Source: Lingula anatina (lineage: Eukaryota > Brachiopoda > Lingulata > Lingulida > Lingulidae). Taken from it: 64,000 nucleotides of DNA. Shown in pieces: positions 57,989 to 64,000 of this stretch. Under the pieces are notes generated by a model, which was given only the letters and a program-made list of their open reading frames with translations, searched no databases and was not told the origin of the DNA. The stretch covers positions 32,586-96,585 of the forward strand of contig NW_019775973.1 in assembly GCF_001039355.2 (NCBI RefSeq), read 5' to 3'. The position numbers and the translations under genes were made by a program. The stretch's first letter is position 1. Every line of letters begins with the position of its first letter.

Positions 57989-59313
57989 TGAGGACAAATA
58001 AAAGAGTCAAATACGTATTTCTGTCTGTCATTGTGATTGGCTGTTTGTGGCAGTTTTTCTGGATGAACAAAAACATTTTCATAAACTATAGTAACAGGAG
58101 AAAAAACATTGGCGTCGAGAAATCCATTCAACAAAATTCGCAAAGACCATCTTGGAAAGAAGCCGACGATGCCGACTTGCCCGAGTCCATACATTTTCAA
58201 TTTGAGGTTAGGTATGCAGTTTTACAAACAAGAGATTACAAACAGACAATAGGGAAGCGATTTGTGTATCTTATTCAGGGACCGACAAAAGGGTCCATTG
58301 AAGGATTGGTAGAAACCAATGAACGTGACGTCATTTGGCTGACGTTTGCAGATAAGTCAGGTGATATTTACTCACCGGGGACATCCCACAATTCTGGGAG
58401 AAATGTACTTCTTAATCATGCGGTGAACTTAGCGGCCCAAATGAAAGACGGCGGATATCTGTACTATATATTCATGGACGATGACTTGGAACTTTCGGTT
58501 AGGTCGGATGGGCAGGTCAATTGGAAAGCTTGGCCCAAGATGGCATCGGACCCTTATCAGAGGTTTGAGGAGTTTCTTATGTATTACCAACATGCTGTGG
58601 GTTACGTACGTTACCGAGACATGACAAGACAGTTTGTCAATAAAAAACAACCCGTAAACTTGAACTGGGATTTTGATGATTGTTTGAACGCTTTTCACAA
58701 GGATACGTTATCGTTTTTGATACCGTACGATTTGCACCTAGACTATGAATCCTGGTTTTATGGTGGCTGGATAATTCGCCAGTTGATCTCCATGCTGTAT
58801 CACAGTTATCGCATGCAGTGTAACTCGTTGTACGTTTCAAATCGTGTCACAAAGAGAACTGTCTCGAAGGAAAGATACAGACGCTGTTTTGATTACGAGA
58901 AACCGCGGGACTACATTTCCTCAGCTTTGCTAACGAAAACAAAAGCTGTCCAAGCCAAAGCCAACCCATTAATAGCAGCTGTATTGAAAGGAACTTCTAC
59001 ACGCCAAAAACCAGGTACCCTGCAACCGGGTCTTAACATCACGTTTCCAGGGCAGCCAAAGCTAAAAGGTAACCATTCGTATCTTGTGACGCCGGATTTT
59101 ATCCTACAACACTGGGACCCTACCCATCCCATGATTAGAAAAAAATTAAGTTGGTTACAAAAACCAGAAATACAGAAAATTCTCGGGCTAGATAACCGTC
59201 GTCTGCTGCCGTTTACACCTGACACTATGTACTGCTCCGCACCAAATATTTTTTCACTGACTATTGGGCAATGGCATCAAATGATGAATATGTTTACTCG
59301 AAAATGGTTGTGA
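57988..59313 (+). CDS. Array gene B9: putative type II membrane glycosyltransferase-like protein, extended C-terminus
   Basis: 441 residues, start MRTNKRVKYV, 32 bases after the acceptor ending at 57955. The anchor is at about residues 9-26. Asp 164-166 lie in IFMDDDLELS. This is the most divergent member (WFYGGWI for WWYGGWI, FDDCLN for FDECLN) but it is open throughout. Where its siblings end TIGQ plus TGA, B9 has TGG, so translation runs 13 residues further (WHQMMNMFTRKWL) to the next stop. Divergence with an open frame suggests it is selectively kept. Function is inferred as for the other copies. Confidence 0.82.
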   Translation: MRTNKRVKYVFLSVIVIGCLWQFFWMNKNIFINYSNRRKNIGVEKSIQQNSQRPSWKEADDADLPESIHFQFEVRYAVLQTRDYKQTIGKRFVYLIQGPTKGSIEGLVETNERDVIWLTFADKSGDIYSPGTSHNSGRNVLLNHAVNLAAQMKDGGYLYYIFMDDDLELSVRSDGQVNWKAWPKMASDPYQRFEEFLMYYQHAVGYVRYRDMTRQFVNKKQPVNLNWDFDDCLNAFHKDTLSFLIPYDLHLDYESWFYGGWIIRQLISMLYHSYRMQCNSLYVSNRVTKRTVSKERYRRCFDYEKPRDYISSALLTKTKAVQAKANPLIAAVLKGTSTRQKPGTLQPGLNITFPGQPKLKGNHSYLVTPDFILQHWDPTHPMIRKKLSWLQKPEIQKILGLDNRRLLPFTPDTMYCSAPNIFSLTIGQWHQMMNMFTRKWL

Positions 59314-59329
59314 GACCCTTTTCAGCGTC

Positions 59330-59692
59330 AAGTGTAATAACTGACAAATGTTTTTCTTGTAAAAAAGATTTTTTCATCTTGTGTCATTTTTTACTCATGT
59401 TGTTTAATGTTATAATTTGTCATTGATCTATATTATCTAAACATACCTATCGATCTGATTCGGTCGAAAAATGCTTATTACTATATGTGATTAAATGAAA
59501 CCCAGAGCTCCCCAAACACACGCTCCTCTAACACTATTGATTGCCAAGTTCAACAAAATCCACTCAGACTGTGCCCCACATGACTGTAATAAGATACTTT
59601 TGCGCACTATTTGCGACTGACTCGAGTACACATACCTTATCAAACTGTTTATTTGTTTAAATATTGAACTCAGTACATGATAGTAGAGGAAA
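59330..59692. other. Intergenic between B9 and the DUF885 gene
   Basis: Convergent gene ends. Nothing recognised apart from presumed 3' untranslated sequence of both genes. Confidence 0.5.
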
Positions 59693-60012
59693 TTAACCTT
59701 TTGGAGCGGCGAACTGATTGAAAAGATGGCACAGAACTAAAATGGCAATCGTTGTAGTCCCAACTGAAGTGGTACTGGCGCTGCTGGTCGGTCTGCTCTC
59801 CCTGATGTATCTGTCAATAACTGTCTCCAGTATACTCAGGGGCACTGGTCCGGTTTTCAGGATTCGGTTGTGGAATTCTTTCAGATCAAAATTCGAGCCT
59901 GGAATGGGTATATGGAATATCCGATGTTTAGAGATAGGCCTATGCAAAATGTGCCGAGAATCTTGAGTATGCGCGTGTGTGTTTGTGTGTGTGTGTAAGT
60001 TTGTGTGCGTGC

Positions 60013-60047
<35 letters not shown>

Positions 60048-63000
60048 AGTATATGCTGTTGCAGGCGTATTTTTGTGAACATGCTTGTACTAGTACGTAT
60101 GTTGGTGGTACGTATATTGGCGTGAGGAACAGCACGTCATAAAAAATTAGAAACTCTGTAAAGTATTCTTAAAGATGTACAAACAAATGCTTGAATGATG
60201 GTAAGTAATAGTAAAATGGTGTTAGCAACGAGATAAAGGTGTTCAAGATTTTCTCATGCTTACATAACAAAATAATGCATTTATAAACATTACCACAAGT
60301 CACACCCCCCCCCCCCAACNNNNNNNNNNNNNNNNNNNNNNNNNNNNNNNNNNNNNNNNNNNNNNNNNNNNNNNNNNNNNNNNNNNNNNNNNNNNNNNNN
60401 NNNNNNNNNNNNNNNNNNNNNNNNNNNNNNNNNNNNNNNNNNNNNNNNNNNNNNNNNNNNNNNNNNNNNNNNNNNNNNNNNNNNNNNNNNNNNNNNNNNN
60501 NNNNNNNNNNNNNNNNNNNNNNNNNNNNNNNNNNNNNNNNNNNNNNNNNNNNNNTTTTTTATTTTTTTTTTTTTTTTGTAGACCCATGTCGCTCGTCCAC
60601 GACTAGCGGACATAAGTTAACCGTACATGCACATCATTATCTTTGGAAAGGTCGCATTCTCAATTCTCACCTAACGCATCCGATGCCTTCTTCCTCAAGT
60701 CTTTTATCTTGAGCTCCCCTATCTTGTATGCGCATGCCTGGCCCGGCCACGTGATGTATCTGTCCACCTCGATCTTGATGCCGTCTAGGGAATTGGCTGT
60801 GTAATTTTCAAACAGCTCTATGGCGTGCTCTCGCGTCCAGCTTAAAGATAGATTGGAAGAGATGTTATTATGATCGTGTTTTTATAGTTTTCATTTGATG
60901 GATGATTTAAGCTGCCTTTTTGATATTATTCATTCATTCAATAATAATAATAATAATAGTAATAGCGCTATAACGCTGATAATTACAATATAAATAATAT
61001 AGATTTTAATTAAAATGTTTAGAAAATTAAAAAATGAAACGTCGTCAGAGGTATATGTAATATTCTACGTACTTGAAATAATGGAGTCCTGTGTCTGCGA
61101 CAAGACGGCAGGCTCGGAATATTTCCGAGGAATACCTTCCAAAGCTGAGAATAGAAACAAGATCAGCTATCACTCAGATAGTCTAAAGCACCCTCGCTGA
61201 AATCATCGGTCTTTGTTCATAGGGCAACAGAATATCTCATAACAGCATGCTTTGAACCGATTTCATATCACCCAGTCCGGGCATTGTAATGTTAATATAG
61301 GTCAATTTGGAAAAGAGCAATTTATTTTGTGTTTTCGAATTTTTCGAGAATAGTGTAGGTCAAGTTTTACTAAGTTAATTAGGTAATATTCCGGTAACGC
61401 ACAGTTCATATTCTCCGTGGGCACAAAAAGACCATGTGCCTTTGACCTTAAAACTCCCAACACATTTTCCTCTCAAGTTGTTGCCCAACAGCGCCAAATA
61501 TAACCATGCATTGCGTGTCACTTTGTACTATTCTCATAAGAGAAATTCCAAACACGTAAATATAATCCTTGTTGCCCTAAAAATAGTTTCAATTAACTAG
61601 TCTCGAATGACCTCACGTTGGTCGCCAGCCTCTTTAGGGTTAATTCAGATGCTAACCATTGTTTGGATGTAGTTTACTTACAGTTCGTAGTTGTTTCTAT
61701 AGACTCCCATTTCTTCGCCCAAAGCTTCCGCATAGAGTGCCCAGCCCTGATGGACATAAAATATCCAGACGTTAAAATTTCAACATGCACGACACTTCAT
61801 GAAAACATGTAAACCGTTTTAAATAGATATTCATTTTATTTATTACAAACGCCAATATCTAATATGACTTATGGAGCAAAAAAAAAAAACGTTACTTCAT
61901 ACCATTTAATCCAACTAAGAACATAAACTCCCTCCAATTTGATGAAGGGATAACTACATCATGACAACACACTTGCTCACAGTTATTGTCTAGTAGGCCA
62001 TTTGTTGCGGAAACGCAATGCTGTTTGGATTAATAAATCAACCATATTTTATCCCTGATACTACGGTAACCCTATTCAGCACAAGTATGTGATATGATAT
62101 GGAACATACACGTACACCAATATTATATAGTAAGCAAATTAAATTTGTTATATTGCATAACATTCACCAATAGATCTTATACTCACCTCAGAATAAGCGG
62201 TTTGGAAAGGAAAATTAAATGGGATGGCATAATACTTGGAATACTCCAGGTTCTTTCGGTAGTCGGGGAGATGTTCAGTGAGTTGGACGCTGGCCTGTGA
62301 ACAGATTTTATTTCATATTTTATTTAACAATTATTATAAACCACGTGATGAGCATTAAGACTTACAATCATCAAAAACGAACATTTGAAAATAATTTTGA
62401 AGAGTACTTTTAACTTTGATGGACACATAATGATAATTCTTTTTTTTTTCTAGAAAGAAAAAATAATCATTTCACCACTCTGATTTAACATTATACTTTA
62501 CCTGATAATGATGGCCCGGCTCGACCTCGTGCAAACTGAGGGCCACCATTTCCACCGTTAATCTACATAACAGAAGAAGTGCAGTGTATAAAACGATGCT
62601 ATCAAATACATTTTACTTAACCAGACATTGATGGGGTGACGTGGGGTGCAACACTCCCCGTGCCATACCTTGCTGCCGCTTTTGTTTATCTACTTCCATG
62701 ATTTTCAGAATGTATTTAACTATATTAAAGAGTTCGGCCTATCTAGGAAACATTCGCATACATCCATTTCGAACTACTTTCTGCAATCGCCGAGTTTGCG
62801 GAGGACAAAATTAAGCTGTTAAAAGGGTGACTAATTGCTTTATTATGAAACAAAATCGGTTTACTTCGTTTTTGGGTTGTATAGGTTGACCTCAAACACT
62901 CCTGGACGGCTGTTGTTTTGCCCTGGGTCGTAATACTGACCCAGTGGGCCATCATTTGTCATTGCTCTGATCCTGCAATGAAAATGAAAGCCTTGTAGTA

Positions 63001-63907
63001 GTACCACCGAACGCCCATTAAGACATATCAACATTTTTTATAGTGGTCTAATCACAAGTAGTCAAACGTTCTCATATCATTATCGCAAAGTCGACCTTTC
63101 ATGATGGGCCACCGCAATATTTAGAAATTTTAGAAAAATGCACGATCAGTTATTTTGCATTTTTTATTATATTTCATTTATAAAACATTACATTTAGACA
63201 TATTATTACTTGTATTAAGTGGGACCCAAATTTTGAACCTACTCAAATGGAATGACTGGAATGTCCTTGAACACCTTAGGTAGATGTTGTGGAATCAACT
63301 CTCGTGTTATCACGTTGTACTCAGCGAGAAGCTCGTCCTGCAAAACCAATCCACGCAATAAAGATTTTTTTACTATTGTTTTGACGATCATGTATGTATC
63401 ACTCGTACATCTACGTTGCACAAAGTCGCAAAACACGCTGTGGTTGGAAATGTTACTGTCTTTTTAAAAAGACAGTATATTTGAGATATTAAAATTTAAA
63501 ATTATAATTTAAATTTAAAAACAAAAAAAAATGCGAATCAGGCCTCTATATAATGAAATGCGACATTTCCTGGAAATATCAGCACTTAACTCTAAGTTAA
63601 CTCTAAGGAACATCATATCCAAAACAGGAGACCAAAACACAATCGATAAAGCCATTTTTTTCTTTTTTTGTTTTCAGTTCAATCCTGGATGACGAAAGAA
63701 GTGGCAACAAATAAAACTTTAATGAAAAGGCCCGTTGCGTTAAAATGTGAAAGGAGTAACCCTAAACAAAAACCGAAAAAGACAAAAACGCATGATGTGT
63801 TTTAAGATTTCCTGTCTTACCGAGGTGTTGTAGAAAAACCTAGGGTCTGTCTTCAGGCTATTCACAAAGTCCCGGATGGAGCCTCTAAATTTTAGATCCG
63901 CAAGAAT
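59693..63907 (-). CDS. DUF885-family protein, last nine exons (5' end outside window)
   Basis: Exons in transcript order: 63821-63907, 63243-63337, 62865-62972, 62502-62562, 62187-62294, 61682-61746, 61073-61144, 60671-60840, 59693-59898. All junctions are GT-AG and the phases agree, giving about 324 residues. Landmarks: DPRFFYNTS; DELLAEYNVITREL; AMTNDGPLGQYYDPG; VALSLHEVEPGHHYQ; EGWALYAEALGEEMG; RACRLVADTGLH; WPGQACAYKIGELKI; FDLKEFHNRIL. These are the hallmarks of DUF885 (PF05960) in order. HExxPGHH with a downstream GWALYAE Glu resembles a zinc-peptidase site, so a metallopeptidase-like role is plausible but unproven. The protein ends in a hydrophobic tail (TTIAILVLCHLF), perhaps a GPI signal or membrane anchor. 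The last intron holds a GT microsatellite and an assembly gap. It runs opposite to the array. Confidence 0.9.
59965..60045. repeat. (GT)n microsatellite in the last intron of the DUF885 gene
   Basis: GT/GTGC repeats directly upstream (in transcript sense) of the last exon. Confidence 0.9.
60320..60554. other. Assembly gap (235 N)
   Basis: N run between poly-C and poly-T, inside the last intron (59899-60670) of the DUF885 gene. The exon phases on both sides match, so no exon need be missing. Confidence 0.95.
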
Positions 63908-64000
63908 CTGAAATACGCAAGGCATATTGGTAAAGGTTCTGTCGCACGAACGTAAGTACTATTCGCTAGGTGTGACAGTACCTCAATTTATCTTAAGAAC

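Noticed and set aside
1-64000. tRNA genes, rRNA, CRISPR arrays, bacterial operons
   Set aside because: No tRNA B-box in a foldable context, no rRNA-like blocks and no regularly spaced repeats; gene structure is eukaryotic.

Overview
The window is eukaryotic, almost certainly from a marine invertebrate animal. The evidence is spliced genes with GT-AG introns and AATAAA signals, many microsatellites, many short inverted-repeat transposons, and three runs of N beside homopolymers, as in a shotgun draft. The phylum cannot be fixed from this sequence; a bivalve or other lophotrochozoan, or an invertebrate deuterostome, would fit. All functional calls rest on motif reading alone.

Layout. Positions 1-17,460 hold no gene I can support, only MITE-like elements and simple repeats. 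Positions 17,460-59,313 hold a head-to-tail, all plus-strand array of nine paralogous genes plus two clear (and one doubtful) gene relics. Each gene encodes a protein of about 420-440 residues: a short cytoplasmic N-terminus, one membrane anchor, a stem, and a globular domain with an invariant Asp-Asp-Asp motif. This looks like a type II Golgi glycosyltransferase of GT-A type, in a family I cannot name. Class A (start MTTK) has six members, A1 to A6; class B (start MGTNK or MRTNK) has three, B7 to B9. Six copies are open (A1, A3, A4, A5, B8, B9). A2 is split by a 905-bp transposon and truncated. A6 and B7 carry small out-of-frame deletions.

Gene structure. The coding region of each copy is one uninterrupted exon. 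A splice acceptor lies 32-48 bases before the start codon. Upstream lies a separate untranslated first exon with a conserved donor: class A ends GTGACAG/GTACTG 0.5-0.7 kb upstream, class B ends CACACAG/GTAAGG 1.5-2.7 kb upstream. In every copy the second exon contains a very short upstream ORF whose stop overlaps, or lies just inside, the main start codon. This suggests shared translational control.

Positions 59,693-63,907 hold the last nine exons, on the minus strand, of a DUF885-family protein with an HExxPGHH motif; its 5' end lies beyond the window.

Mobile DNA includes several non-autonomous inverted-repeat families (a long palindromic one, CAGG-ended ones with 5-bp target duplications, a TA-flanked mariner-type one), a TTA-flanked Harbinger-like insertion and a Tc1/mariner transposase relic. 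Several lie at duplication junctions or next to first exons of the array.
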